A stretch of DNA of 64,000 nt, from contig NZ_JAZHBO010000002.1 of the NCBI RefSeq assembly GCF_036541335.1, forward strand, positions 434,001 through 498,000, in the 5' to 3' direction. The position numbers and the translations under genes were made by a program. Source of the DNA: Aquilutibacter rugosus. Lineage in GTDB: Bacteria > Pseudomonadota > Gammaproteobacteria > Xanthomonadales > Xanthomonadaceae. The notes beneath the pieces are model-generated. The model ran no database searches, was not told the origin of the DNA, and saw only the letters and a program-made list of their open reading frames with translations. Shown here piece after piece: positions 16,442 through 28,901 of this stretch; position 1 is the first letter of the stretch, and each line of letters starts with the position of its first letter.

Positions 16442-16978
16442 ATGCAAGACCCTGAATTTGACCCGCAAAACCAAAGCCCGTTGAGCCAGGACCCTGCTGC
16501 GGTCGAAACTGCCGAGGCAGTCGATCCGGCCCAGGCTCGAATCAACGAACTCGAGGCCGAACTGGCCGAAGTCAAGGACAACATCCTGCGCGAGCGTGCG
16601 GATTTGGCGAACCGTCAGAACCGTCTGGCCCGTGACATGGATCAGGCGCGCAAGTTTGCCAACGAGAAGTTGCTGGCCGAACTGCTGCCCGTGGCCGATG
16701 CGCTCGAAGCCGGTCTGGCCACTCCCGGTTCCGATGGCGAGGCCTTGCGCCAAGGTCTGGAGCTGACGCATCGCGAGTTGCTGCGCGTGATGGAAGCCAA
16801 CGGCCTCAAGCAAGTCAATCCGGTCGGTGAGTCCTTTAATCCGGAACATCACCAGGCGATTCAGATGATCGAGTCCGATGCAGTCGCCCCCGGCCATGTC
16901 ATTACCGTGTTCCAGAAGGGTTGGCTGCTCAACGAGCGCCTGCTGCGTCCGGCCATGGTGGTCGTGCGAAATCACTGA
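16442..16978 (+). CDS. grpE: Nucleotide exchange factor GrpE
   Basis: GrpE releases ADP from DnaK. The 178-residue protein has an acidic disordered N-terminus, a long coiled coil (ARINELEAELAEVKDNILRERADLANRQNRLARDMDQARKFANE, about residues 32-75), and the beta-wing domain with VNPVGESFNPEHHQAIQMI and VFQKGWLLNERLLRPAMVVV. It lies between hrcA and dnaK with its own sigma-32-like promoter. Confidence 0.95.
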   Translation: MQDPEFDPQNQSPLSQDPAAVETAEAVDPAQARINELEAELAEVKDNILRERADLANRQNRLARDMDQARKFANEKLLAELLPVADALEAGLATPGSDGEALRQGLELTHRELLRVMEANGLKQVNPVGESFNPEHHQAIQMIESDAVAPGHVITVFQKGWLLNERLLRPAMVVVRNH

Positions 16979-16996
16979 ACCTCGGGCAACCGGCCC

Positions 16997-17024
16997 CTTG
17001 AATGGCCGGCCGATAGCCCCATTA
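16997..17024 (+). promoter_or_regulatory. Sigma-32-like promoter of dnaK
   Basis: CTTGAAT (16997-17003), exactly 13 bases and CCCCATTA (17017-17024) form the best heat-shock promoter match in the window, differing from consensus by one base in each box. The dnaK ATG is at 17085, preceded by AAAGGTAAA. Confidence 0.75.
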
Positions 17025-17084
17025 AGCATTCATTGGCGAGTTTTATCGCCTCACTAAATTGACACATTGCAAAGGTAAAACAAC

Positions 17085-19001
17085 ATGGCAAAGATCATTG
17101 GCATTGACTTGGGTACCACCAACTCCTGCGTCGCCATCATGCAGGACGGCAAGGCTCGCGTTATCGAAAACGCAGAAGGCGATCGCACCACGCCGTCTAT
17201 CGTCGCCTACACCAAAGATGGCGAAGTCCTGGTTGGCGCCACCGCCAAGCGTCAGGCCGTCACCAATCCGAACAACACGTTCTACGCCGTCAAGCGTCTG
17301 ATCGGCCGCAAGTTCACCGACGCCGAAGTGCAGAAGGATCTGGAACTGGTGCCGTATTCGGTCGTTGCGCACGAAAACGGCGACGCCTGGGTTGCGACTG
17401 CCGACGGCAAGAAGATGGCTCCGCAACAGGTCTCGGCTGAAGTGCTCGCCAAGATGAAGAAGACTGCCGAAGACTACTTGGGTGAAAAGATCACCGAAGC
17501 GGTCATCACCGTGCCGGCTTACTTTAACGACTCGCAGCGTCAGGCCACCAAGGATGCAGGTCGCATCGCCGGTCTCGACGTCAAGCGCATCATCAACGAG
17601 CCGACCGCTGCCGCACTGGCCTACGGTATGGACAAGCAAGGTGGTGATCGCAAGGTTGCCGTCTATGATCTGGGCGGTGGTACCTTCGACGTCTCCATCA
17701 TCGAACTCGCTTCGATTGACGGCGAAATGCAGGTCGAAGTGCTGGCCACCAACGGTGATACGTTCCTCGGCGGCGAAGACTTCGACAAGCGCGTCATTGA
17801 CTATCTGGTCGAAGAATTCCAAAAGGATCAGGGCATTGACCTGCGCAAGGATCCGCTGGCACTGCAACGCTTGAAGGATGCCGCTGAACGCGCCAAGATC
17901 GAACTGTCATCGGCCCAACAGACTGAAGTCAACCTGCCGTACGTCACGGCCGATGCGTCGGGTCCGAAGCACCTCAACATCAAGCTGACGCGCGCCAAGC
18001 TCGAATCGCTGGTTGATGATCTGATCAAGAAGTCGATTGAACCGTGCCGCATTGCACTGAACGATGCCAACCTGCGTGCTTCGGACATTGCCGAAGTGAT
18101 CCTGGTCGGTGGTCAAACCCGCATGCCCAAGGTGCAGCAGGCCGTCGCCGATTTCTTCGGCAAGGAACCGCGCAAGGACGTGAACCCCGACGAAGCCGTC
18201 GCTCTGGGCGCTGCCATTCAAGGTGGCGTGCTGGCCGGTGACGTCAAGGACGTGTTGCTGCTCGACGTGACCCCGCTGTCGCTGGGTATCGAAACGATGG
18301 GTGGTGTGTTCACCAAGATCATTGAAAAGAACACCACGATTCCGACCAAGGCTTCGCAAGTGTTTTCGACCGCCGCTGACAATCAGCCGGAAGTGACCGT
18401 GCACGTGCTGCAAGGTGAGCGCGAACAGGCCAAGTTCAACAAGTCGCTGGCTTCGTTCAACCTGTCCGGTATCGAACCGGCACCGCGTGGTATGCCGCAA
18501 ATCGAAGTGACGTTTGACATTGACGCCAACGGCATCGTGCACGTAACTGCCAAGGACAAGAAGACCGGCAAGGAACAGAAGGTCGAGATCAAGGCCGGTT
18601 CGGGTCTGTCGGATGACGAAATCAAGAGCATGATTAGCGACGCCGAAGCCAACCGCGAAGAAGACCTCAAGTTCCAGGAACTGGTCGGCGCGCGTAACCA
18701 GGCCGACGCACTGGTGCACAGCGTCCGTCAGGTGATCTCGGAACAGGGTTCGAACCTGCAGGCTGATCTGCTGGGTCGTGCCGAAACCGCCATCGCCGAT
18801 GTCGAAACGGCGATGAAGGGTGACGACAAGGCTCAGATCGAAGCCAAGTCGAAGCAACTCGAAACCGTGGCACAGGAACTGTTCCAGGCGACGCAGGCTG
18901 CTGCCGGTGCCGCTGAAGGTGCGGGCGATGCGGCCTCGGCCGGCGATGACGTGGTGGACGCCGAGTTCACTGAAGTCAAGGACGACAACAATAAGGCGTA
19001 A
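17085..19001 (+). CDS. dnaK: Chaperone DnaK (Hsp70)
   Basis: 638 residues, the normal length. ATPase-domain signatures are intact: GIDLGTTNSCVAIM (residues 5-18), VYDLGGGTFDVSIIE and VILVGGQTRMPKVQ. The linker DVLLLDVTPLSLGIETMGG leads to the substrate-binding domain, and the lid ends in a low-complexity AAAGAAEGAGDAASAGDD stretch before VVDAEFTEVKDD, the usual DnaJ-interacting tail. It works with GrpE and DnaJ encoded on either side. Codon use is strongly biased, typical of a highly expressed gene. Confidence 0.98.
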   Translation: MAKIIGIDLGTTNSCVAIMQDGKARVIENAEGDRTTPSIVAYTKDGEVLVGATAKRQAVTNPNNTFYAVKRLIGRKFTDAEVQKDLELVPYSVVAHENGDAWVATADGKKMAPQQVSAEVLAKMKKTAEDYLGEKITEAVITVPAYFNDSQRQATKDAGRIAGLDVKRIINEPTAAALAYGMDKQGGDRKVAVYDLGGGTFDVSIIELASIDGEMQVEVLATNGDTFLGGEDFDKRVIDYLVEEFQKDQGIDLRKDPLALQRLKDAAERAKIELSSAQQTEVNLPYVTADASGPKHLNIKLTRAKLESLVDDLIKKSIEPCRIALNDANLRASDIAEVILVGGQTRMPKVQQAVADFFGKEPRKDVNPDEAVALGAAIQGGVLAGDVKDVLLLDVTPLSLGIETMGGVFTKIIEKNTTIPTKASQVFSTAADNQPEVTVHVLQGEREQAKFNKSLASFNLSGIEPAPRGMPQIEVTFDIDANGIVHVTAKDKKTGKEQKVEIKAGSGLSDDEIKSMISDAEANREEDLKFQELVGARNQADALVHSVRQVISEQGSNLQADLLGRAETAIADVETAMKGDDKAQIEAKSKQLETVAQELFQATQAAAGAAEGAGDAASAGDDVVDAEFTEVKDDNNKA

Positions 19002-19010
19002 TAACCGCGC

Positions 19011-20144
19011 ATGAGCAAGCGAGATTACTACGAGGTCTTGGGCGTCTCCAAGGGCGCCTCAGAGACTGAACTCAAGACCGCGTATCGCCGCTGTGCAATG
19101 AAGCATCACCCGGACCGCAATCCGGGTGATGCTGTTGCCGATGCCAATTTCAAGGAGTGCAAAGAGGCATACGAAGTGCTCTCCGACGCATCGAAACGTC
19201 AGGCCTATGATGCCCACGGTCATGCGGCCTTTGAGCACGGTGCAGGTGGCTTTGGCGGCGCGGGCGGTTTTGGCGGCGCCGATTTCGGCGACATCTTTGG
19301 CGACTTGTTCGGCAACATCTTCGGTCAGGGCGGCTCGCGTGGGCCGGTTCGCGGTCAGGATCTAGGCTTTCGTCTGAACTTAACGCTCGAGGAAGCCATC
19401 AACGGTGTCGAGCGTGAAATCGAAGTGCCGAGCATGCAGTCCTGTGATCCGTGCAACGGCTCGGGTTCGGCCGACGGCAAGATCGAGACCTGTTCGCAAT
19501 GCGCCGGTCGCGGTCAGGTCATCATGCAGCGCGGTCCGTTCCGCATGCAGCAACCGTGCCCGTCATGTGGCGGCAGCGGCAAATCCATCGTCACGCCGTG
19601 CAATGAATGTCATGGTCAAGGTCGCGTCCGTAAGGTCAAGACGCTCAAGGTCAATGTGCCGGCAGGTGTTGACGATGGCGATCGCATTCGTCTAGCAGGC
19701 GAGGGCGAGGCCGGTCCGCAAGGTGCGCCTCCGGGCGATCTGCTGGTCGAGGTCGCGGTCCGCAAGCACGATGTGTTCCAGCGCGATGGCGATGATCTGC
19801 ACTGCGAGGTGCCGATTCGTATTTCGCAGGCCGCGTTGGGCGATGTGATCACGATCCCGACGCTCGATGGCCGTGCCGAACTGCGGATTCCCGCAGAAAC
19901 GCAAACGGGCAAGATTTTCCGTCTGCGCGAAAAGGGCGTGAAGTCGGTGCGTTCGTATCACAAGGGCGATTTGTATTGCCATGTGGTCGTCGAAACGCCG
20001 ATCAATCTGACACCGGAGCAGCGCGAATTGCTGGAGAAATTCGAGGCGACGTTTGTCGGTGAAGAGGCGGCTCGACGCCATTCGCCCAAGTCCTCGACGC
20101 TGATTGACGGGGTCAAGGGCATCTGGGATCGCATGACGTCCTAA
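19011..20144 (+). CDS. dnaJ: Chaperone DnaJ (type I Hsp40)
   Basis: 377 residues with all four parts of a type I J-protein: J-domain with the HPD motif (MKHHPDRNPGDA, about residues 30-40), Gly/Phe region (GAGGFGGAGGFGGADFGDIFGD), four CxxCxGxG-type zinc repeats (CDPCNGSGS, CSQCAGRG, CPSCGGSG, CNECHGQG) and two beta-barrel domains. It begins nine bases after the dnaK stop, so they are co-transcribed. Confidence 0.97.
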   Translation: MSKRDYYEVLGVSKGASETELKTAYRRCAMKHHPDRNPGDAVADANFKECKEAYEVLSDASKRQAYDAHGHAAFEHGAGGFGGAGGFGGADFGDIFGDLFGNIFGQGGSRGPVRGQDLGFRLNLTLEEAINGVEREIEVPSMQSCDPCNGSGSADGKIETCSQCAGRGQVIMQRGPFRMQQPCPSCGGSGKSIVTPCNECHGQGRVRKVKTLKVNVPAGVDDGDRIRLAGEGEAGPQGAPPGDLLVEVAVRKHDVFQRDGDDLHCEVPIRISQAALGDVITIPTLDGRAELRIPAETQTGKIFRLREKGVKSVRSYHKGDLYCHVVVETPINLTPEQRELLEKFEATFVGEEAARRHSPKSSTLIDGVKGIWDRMTS

Positions 20145-20164
20145 CCTGACTTATGCTGTAGAGC

Positions 20165-20872
20165 ATGAGCTCAAACCCTGCTAACGATCTCCAAGTCGAT
20201 CGTCCAATTCGAGTCCTGATTCACGGTGCCTCCGGGCGTATGGGTCAGGCCTTGCTGCGTCTGCTGCCCGAGTTTCCTTCGCTGCAGTTGGTCGCAACCC
20301 CGGGGCGCGGTGAACTGTCTGCGGCGGCTGATTTTGATGTCGCCGTGGACTTCTCCCTGCCCGAAGCGCTACCGCCCCTGCTGCAGCGTTGTCGCGAGCA
20401 GGGCGCTGCTCTGGTGACCGGCACCACCGGCCTCGATGCCTCGGCTCGGCAGGCGCTGGAATCGCTCGCTGCACAGGTGCCGGTGCTATGGGCCAGCAAT
20501 TTCTCGTTGGGCGTTGCCGTGATGGATCGCCTGGTCGAGGAGGCCTCGGCGGTGCTGACGCCGGCCGGATGGCAGTGCGACATCATCGAACAGCATCATA
20601 TTCACAAGAAAGATGCGCCGAGCGGCACGGCGCTGACGCTGGGTGCCTCTGCAGAGCGTGCCGGCGCCGAAGTCCGCTACGCGGCACTGAGGGCAGGGGA
20701 CATCGTCGGCGAACACACGGTGCAATTTGCCGGAGTCGGCGAGCGCATCGAACTGATTCATCGTGCAAGCAGCCGCGATATTTTTGCTCGCGGCGCTCTG
20801 TGGTGCGCAACGCGCGTGGCCGTGGCGCCCGCCGGAATGCATACGATTCGCAGCCTGTTATTTCCGGCCTAG
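20165..20872 (+). CDS. dapB: 4-hydroxy-tetrahydrodipicolinate reductase
   Basis: Catalyses the NAD(P)H-dependent second committed step of lysine/diaminopimelate synthesis. The dinucleotide-binding GASGRMGQALL is at about residues 20-30. The family signature EQHHIHKKDAPSGTALTLG (about 140-158) holds the catalytic His and Lys. At 235 residues it is shorter than the 273 of E. coli because of a compact N-terminal domain, but both domains and the C-terminal AGMHTIRSLLF end are present. It follows dnaJ by 20 bases, as in other Xanthomonadales. Confidence 0.93.
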   Translation: MSSNPANDLQVDRPIRVLIHGASGRMGQALLRLLPEFPSLQLVATPGRGELSAAADFDVAVDFSLPEALPPLLQRCREQGAALVTGTTGLDASARQALESLAAQVPVLWASNFSLGVAVMDRLVEEASAVLTPAGWQCDIIEQHHIHKKDAPSGTALTLGASAERAGAEVRYAALRAGDIVGEHTVQFAGVGERIELIHRASSRDIFARGALWCATRVAVAPAGMHTIRSLLFPA

Positions 20873-21045
20873 AGTGCCCAAAAACGGGCTGTGCACCATA
20901 GCGATTTGCAGGCGCTTCCTGTAGAATCGTTTCTCGCCTCCATCCGATTGCCGCACTGCCATCCGGTCGTGTGGCCGATGGTACAGGCGGTTGCCGCAGC
21001 CAGGTGCCGCCCAACCCCCGCAGTCCACATTTCAAGGCGATTTCC

Positions 21046-22182
21046 GTGACCGAACCCGCAATCCTAGCGCTCGAAGATGGCACCATTTTCGAGGGCGTTT
21101 CCGTAGGCGCCGCCGGACTTTCCACCGGTGAAGTCGTGTTCAATACCGCATTGACCGGGTATCAGGAGGTGGTAACGGATCCGTCCTATGCGCGCCAACT
21201 GGTGACGCTGACTTATCCGCATATCGGCAATACGGGTTGCACCCCGCAAGATGACGAAGCCGCCAGCATCTGGGCCTCAGGCCTGATCGTCCGCGATGTA
21301 CCGCGTCTGCACAGCAACTACCGCGCCACCACGCCGCTGCCCGAGTGGCTTCGGCAAAACGGCGTCGTCGCCATCGCTGATATTGATACCCGCAAGCTGA
21401 CGCGCATTCTGCGTGACAAGGGCGCCCAGAACGGTGCGCTGATGGCCGGCCCGGGTGCCAACGCCGACGAGGCCTTGGCCGCCGCCCGTAACTTCCCCGG
21501 CCTTAAGGGCATGGACCTGGCCAAGGTGGTGACCACCCAGTCGCAGTATTCCTGGACCGAGGGCAGCCTCGATCTGGATACCGATGAGTTTGCCCAGAGC
21601 CCCGGCACCTATCATGTGGTCGCGTATGACTTTGGCGTCAAGACCAATATCCTGCGCATGCTGGCCGATCGCGGTTGCCGCCTGACGGTAGTGCCGGCGA
21701 CTACGCCTGCTGGCGATGTGCTGGCCATGAATCCCGATGGCGTGTTCCTGTCCAACGGTCCCGGCGATCCGGAGCCTTGCGATTACGCCATCGCTGCCAT
21801 TCGTGAATTGCTGAGTGCGCGCGTGCCGTTGTTCGGTATCTGCCTGGGTCACCAGCTGCTGGGTCTGGCCAGCGGCGCCAAGACCATGAAAATGCCGCAT
21901 GGCCATCACGGTGCGAACCACCCGGTGCAGGATCTGGCAAACGGCCGCGTCATGATCACTTCGCAAAACCACGGTTTCTGCATTGATGAAAGCACCTTGC
22001 CTGCAGAGATCGAAGTGACGCATCGTTCACTATTCGACGGCACCAATCAGGGCATTGCACTGACGCAGGCACCGGCTTTCAGTTTCCAAGGCCACCCCGA
22101 AGCCAGCCCCGGTCCGCACGATGTGGCAGGTCTATTTGATCGCTTTATCGAAATCATCCAAACCCACAAGCAAGGACGCTAA
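21046..22182 (+). CDS. carA: Carbamoyl-phosphate synthase small (glutaminase) subunit
   Basis: Hydrolyses glutamine and feeds ammonia to CarB for pyrimidine and arginine synthesis. I chose the GTG at 21046, eight bases after AAGG, because the protein then starts MTEPAILALEDGTIFEGVSVG like other CarA proteins and has 378 residues; an upstream ATG would add an unlikely 25-residue tail. The class I amidotransferase centre is complete: LFGICLGHQLLGLA (nucleophile Cys) and FQGHPEASPGPHD (catalytic His, then Glu). A TAGAAT -10-like box lies at 20922-20927. Confidence 0.94.
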   Translation: MTEPAILALEDGTIFEGVSVGAAGLSTGEVVFNTALTGYQEVVTDPSYARQLVTLTYPHIGNTGCTPQDDEAASIWASGLIVRDVPRLHSNYRATTPLPEWLRQNGVVAIADIDTRKLTRILRDKGAQNGALMAGPGANADEALAAARNFPGLKGMDLAKVVTTQSQYSWTEGSLDLDTDEFAQSPGTYHVVAYDFGVKTNILRMLADRGCRLTVVPATTPAGDVLAMNPDGVFLSNGPGDPEPCDYAIAAIRELLSARVPLFGICLGHQLLGLASGAKTMKMPHGHHGANHPVQDLANGRVMITSQNHGFCIDESTLPAEIEVTHRSLFDGTNQGIALTQAPAFSFQGHPEASPGPHDVAGLFDRFIEIIQTHKQGR

Positions 22183-22188
22183 CTCCCT

Positions 22189-24099
22189 ATGATCCGGATC
22201 TCCGTCAAATCGCTGGCTGCTGTGCTGCTGGGCCTTTTGTTGCCGCTGGTAACGGCGATTGCCGCGCCGCGCATCCCGATTGGCGATTTCTTTAAGGATC
22301 CGGAATTCACGGGCGTCTCGATGTCGCCGACGGGTGAGTACATCACGGTCGCAACGCCGGTCAACAACCGCACCGTGCTGGCTTCATTCCGTGTTGCGGA
22401 CATGAAGAAAATGGCGGGCTGGGAGTTCGGTGATCGCAGCCACGTCGATCGCGTGGTGTGGGTTGGCGACGATCGCTTCATCATGTACGTGAGCTACAAG
22501 GAAGGCCGCTACGATCTCGAAGGTCAGGGCGGCGTGGCCTTTGCCGCCAATGTCGACGGCAGTCAGCGCATCGAAATCGGCAATGGCATTTATTACAACA
22601 TCGTGGACACCACGCCCGATGATCCCAAGACCATTCTGGTCGAACGTTCCGCCCCCGATGCGTTCCTGTCCAAGTTGAACGTTTACACGGGCAATGTCGT
22701 GCCGGTCGCTACGGCTCCGTTGCGTCCGGGGCGCTTTCTGGTAGATGGCTCGCAGAATGTCCGCTTTGCCGTCGGCAACAAAGATGGCACGCGTACCTAT
22801 ACGCTCAAGCGCGAGAACGGCACCTGGAAAGAAATTGCATCGTCCGAAATGGGCGAAGGCGCCGCTACGCCGGTCCGCCTAACGGCCGATGGCCAGCATG
22901 CGTACTTTCTGATCAGCGATAAGGGCGAGCCCGATCGGGTCGTGCTGCGCAACATGGCCGACGGTAAGGATGAAGTGCTGATCCCGTCGCAAACGGTTGA
23001 CCCCGACGGGTTTGTCCGTAGTGCAGACCGCAAGGAAATCCTGATGGCGCACTACAGCGACGGGCTGCCGGAATACAAGTTCATCAACAAGAACCATCCG
23101 GAATCCAAGACCTACGCCAGCCTGATCAACAGCTTTCCGGACAAGGCCGTGTCGTTCGGTGGCATTAGCCGCGATGGCCGTCGCGTGTTGTTCACCACCT
23201 ACAGCGATACCGATCCGGGTTCGTACTATCTGTTCGACCGCGACACCGGCAAGGCCACCTTCCTGCTGAGCTCGATGGAGTGGATTCGCCCGGAAACCAT
23301 GGCCGAGTCCACGCCGATCTCGTACAAGGCCCGTGACGGTGAAATCATTCACGGCTATCTGACCATGCCGCGCGGTGTGGAGCATCGCAATCTGCCGCTG
23401 ATCATGCATCCGCACGGCGGCCCGCACGGTCCGCGTGACAACTGGGGCTTTGATCCCGAGGTCCAGTACCTGGCCAATCTCGGCTATGCGGTTCTGCAGC
23501 CGAACTTCCGCGGTTCGGGCGGCTACGGCAATGCCTTCGAACGCAAGGGCTACCGTCAATGGGGCCTGAAAATGATCGATGACATGACCGACGGCGTGCG
23601 TTGGGCTGTCGCTCAAGGCTTTGCCGATCCCAAGCGTGTCTGCTCCTACGGTGCCTCGTACGGCGGATACGCGGCGTTGCAGTCGGTAGTGCGTGAGCCC
23701 GACATGTACAAATGTGCCATCGGCTATGTTGGTGTCTACAACATGGATCTGTGGCTGCAGGACAGCGATGTCGCAGATCGCAAGGCCGGGCGTGCGTATC
23801 AGCGTCGTGTGTTCCCCGAAGACCGCGCCTCACGCAACGCACAGTCGGCGGGCTACAACATTGATCGCATCAAGGTGCCAGTCATGCTGGTCCACGGTTT
23901 CGAGGACAAGCGCGTACCTGTATCGCAATACGAGTTCCTGAAAAAGGAACTCGAAAAGGCCGGCAAGCCGGCCGAGGTGACCATCGTGGAACGCAAGGAA
24001 GGCCACGGCTTCTATGCCTACGATGCTCAAATTAATCTGTACACCAAGATGGCGGCCTTTTTGCGCAAGCATTTGGGCGCAACCGCCAGCAACCCGTAA
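22189..24099 (+). CDS. Secreted S9-family (prolyl oligopeptidase-like) serine peptidase
   Basis: 636 residues. A signal peptide with a hydrophobic core (LAAVLLGLLLPLVTAIAA) ends near residue 25, so the enzyme is exported. The N-terminal two-thirds is a beta-propeller. The C-terminal alpha/beta hydrolase domain holds the nucleophile in YGASYGGYAALQS, the aspartate in GFEDKRVPVSQYE and the histidine in KEGHGFYAYD. HPHGGPHGPRD forms the oxyanion region. This is the S9C acylaminoacyl-/dipeptidyl-peptidase type; substrates are unknown. It begins six bases after carA and ends 23 bases before carB, so it is embedded in the carbamoyl-phosphate synthase operon, with which it has no obvious functional link. 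Confidence 0.9.
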   Translation: MIRISVKSLAAVLLGLLLPLVTAIAAPRIPIGDFFKDPEFTGVSMSPTGEYITVATPVNNRTVLASFRVADMKKMAGWEFGDRSHVDRVVWVGDDRFIMYVSYKEGRYDLEGQGGVAFAANVDGSQRIEIGNGIYYNIVDTTPDDPKTILVERSAPDAFLSKLNVYTGNVVPVATAPLRPGRFLVDGSQNVRFAVGNKDGTRTYTLKRENGTWKEIASSEMGEGAATPVRLTADGQHAYFLISDKGEPDRVVLRNMADGKDEVLIPSQTVDPDGFVRSADRKEILMAHYSDGLPEYKFINKNHPESKTYASLINSFPDKAVSFGGISRDGRRVLFTTYSDTDPGSYYLFDRDTGKATFLLSSMEWIRPETMAESTPISYKARDGEIIHGYLTMPRGVEHRNLPLIMHPHGGPHGPRDNWGFDPEVQYLANLGYAVLQPNFRGSGGYGNAFERKGYRQWGLKMIDDMTDGVRWAVAQGFADPKRVCSYGASYGGYAALQSVVREPDMYKCAIGYVGVYNMDLWLQDSDVADRKAGRAYQRRVFPEDRASRNAQSAGYNIDRIKVPVMLVHGFEDKRVPVSQYEFLKKELEKAGKPAEVTIVERKEGHGFYAYDAQINLYTKMAAFLRKHLGATASNP

Positions 24100-24122
24100 T
24101 CAGCACATTATTCGGAATCGAG

Positions 24123-27374
<3,252 letters not shown>

Positions 27375-27433
27375 CCCTAATTTTTCAATACTGATAACAC
27401 AGGGTGCGTTTGGCGCCCGGGAGATGATTTGCC

Positions 27434-27913
27434 ATGGCACAAGTGCCAATTACTGCCAAGGGCGCGCAACGTTTGCGCGCCGAACTCGAAGAACTGAAGT
27501 CCGTCCAGCGTCCGGCGATCATCGCCGCGATTGCAGAGGCACGTGAGCACGGCGATCTCAAGGAAAACGCCGAGTATCATGCCGCCCGCGAACAGCAGGG
27601 CTTTGTCGAGGGGCGCATCAAGCAGCTCGAAGGCGATCTGTCGCACGCGCAAATCATTGATACCGCCACTTTGAATGCCGGTAGCCGGGTTGTTTTTGGC
27701 GCCCATGTTGAGCTCATTGATATGGACTCTGACGAAACGACCAAGTACCAGATCGTTGGCGATCTCGAGGCCGACATCAAGAACGGACTGATCGCCGTGT
27801 CTTCGCCGGTAGCGCGTGCGCTGATCGGCAAGAACGAGGGCGATGCCGTCACCATCACCGTGCCGGGCGGTACGCGCGAATTCGAGATCACACAGGTTAG
27901 CTACGGCGACTGA
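27434..27913 (+). CDS. greA: Transcription elongation factor GreA
   Basis: GreA rescues backtracked RNA polymerase by stimulating transcript cleavage. The 159-residue protein shows the antiparallel coiled coil (RLRAELEELKSVQRPAIIAAIAEAREHGDLKENAEYHAAREQQ, with the DLKENAEY tip that carries the acidic residues) and the FKBP-like C-terminal domain with GRVVFGAHVEL-type and SPVARALIGKNEGDAV sequence. It follows carB by 59 bases; the rpfE-like gene begins one base after its stop, suggesting co-translation. Confidence 0.96.
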   Translation: MAQVPITAKGAQRLRAELEELKSVQRPAIIAAIAEAREHGDLKENAEYHAAREQQGFVEGRIKQLEGDLSHAQIIDTATLNAGSRVVFGAHVELIDMDSDETTKYQIVGDLEADIKNGLIAVSSPVARALIGKNEGDAVTITVPGGTREFEITQVSYGD

Positions 27914-27914
27914 T

Positions 27915-28832
27915 ATGTGGACCGTGCTGCTGCCACCCACTGATGTCATGCACGGCGAGTTCTCACCACGCATGCAGCAGCGGCAGCGTCGCGGTCAACG
28001 CCGTCCGTTCTACGGCTGGCTGCGAACCGCAGATCACCCGCACCCGCTGCCCGAAGCCAACTGGCCTGTCATTGCGGGCGGTCTGCTGCGTGACGAGGGG
28101 ATTCACGCTCAGCCCGGCGATCGCTGGCTGCGACTGGATCCGTCGAGCGCCACGGTGGACATCAACGGGATTCGCTTGCTCGCCTTCGGCGAGATGATGC
28201 GTCTGTCAGCTGACGAGCATTTGGGTTTGCGTGCAGCGCTGCAGGACCTGGTGCGTGATGCGGGCTTTGAGCTGCATTGGTCGCAACCCGAGCGCGCCTA
28301 TCTGTTGGCAGGGTCCGAAGCGCCCGCAAGTGTCGAGATGATTCCGACGGCCGAAATTCTCGGCGAGGATCTGCTCGAGTATCTGCCCGGTGACGGTCGC
28401 AGCCAGGATTCGCGTCGCTGGCGACTGTATCTGACGGACTGGCAAATGCAGTTGCATGAGCATCCGGTCAATCAACGTCGGCGCCGGAATGGCCTTCCTG
28501 CGGTGAATTTACTTTGGCCCTGGGAACAGCAGCAGACCTCGTTGAATGCGGTATTGCACGAGCCCTTGCCGTTGATGTCACCCGATGCCGACTGGCGGGC
28601 GGTGTGGACCTGGGCCGGCGGGCAAGCGGGCGAGCGTCCGACCGCTGCGGAGCTGGTAGCCGGTGGTGTGCAGCCGGGTTTGGTGGATCTACGGGATCTT
28701 CGACGGGCGGCCAGCCTTGAACGCGATTGGTTGGTGCCACTGCTCGAGGCAGGGTCCGGTCGTCTGCGCTTGGTGAGTGCCGAGCAGTCCATACGCCTTG
28801 GCCGGTTCGACCGCTTTAAAGTCTGGCGCTAA
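27915..28832 (+). CDS. rpfE: RpfE-like protein of unknown function
   Basis: I identify this 305-residue protein mainly by position: in Xanthomonas the gene directly after greA in the rpf locus is rpfE, annotated as a regulator or a phosphoglycerate-mutase-like protein. The sequence starts MWTVLLPPTDVMHGEF, is soluble (no signal or membrane segment) and contains LGLRAALQDLV, PERAYLLAG and the conserved-looking NLLWPWEQQQ. No catalytic motif is evident. An in-frame upstream ATG at 27843 lies inside greA, so the start at 27915 was chosen. In Xanthomonas recJ follows; here prfB follows after 69 bases. No function is asserted. Confidence 0.6.
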   Translation: MWTVLLPPTDVMHGEFSPRMQQRQRRGQRRPFYGWLRTADHPHPLPEANWPVIAGGLLRDEGIHAQPGDRWLRLDPSSATVDINGIRLLAFGEMMRLSADEHLGLRAALQDLVRDAGFELHWSQPERAYLLAGSEAPASVEMIPTAEILGEDLLEYLPGDGRSQDSRRWRLYLTDWQMQLHEHPVNQRRRRNGLPAVNLLWPWEQQQTSLNAVLHEPLPLMSPDADWRAVWTWAGGQAGERPTAAELVAGGVQPGLVDLRDLRRAASLERDWLVPLLEAGSGRLRLVSAEQSIRLGRFDRFKVWR

Positions 28833-28901
28833 CTGCATTTTGCGCGGGGTTTATAGGCGCATCTGTTAAACTACTTGATTCTATTTTTTGTATTGCGTGA
28901 C

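Noticed and set aside
15188..17084. CIRCE repeats (TTAGCACTC-N9-GAGTGCTAA) in the heat-shock cluster
   Set aside because: None found upstream of hrcA, grpE or dnaK; only sigma-32-like promoters are present.
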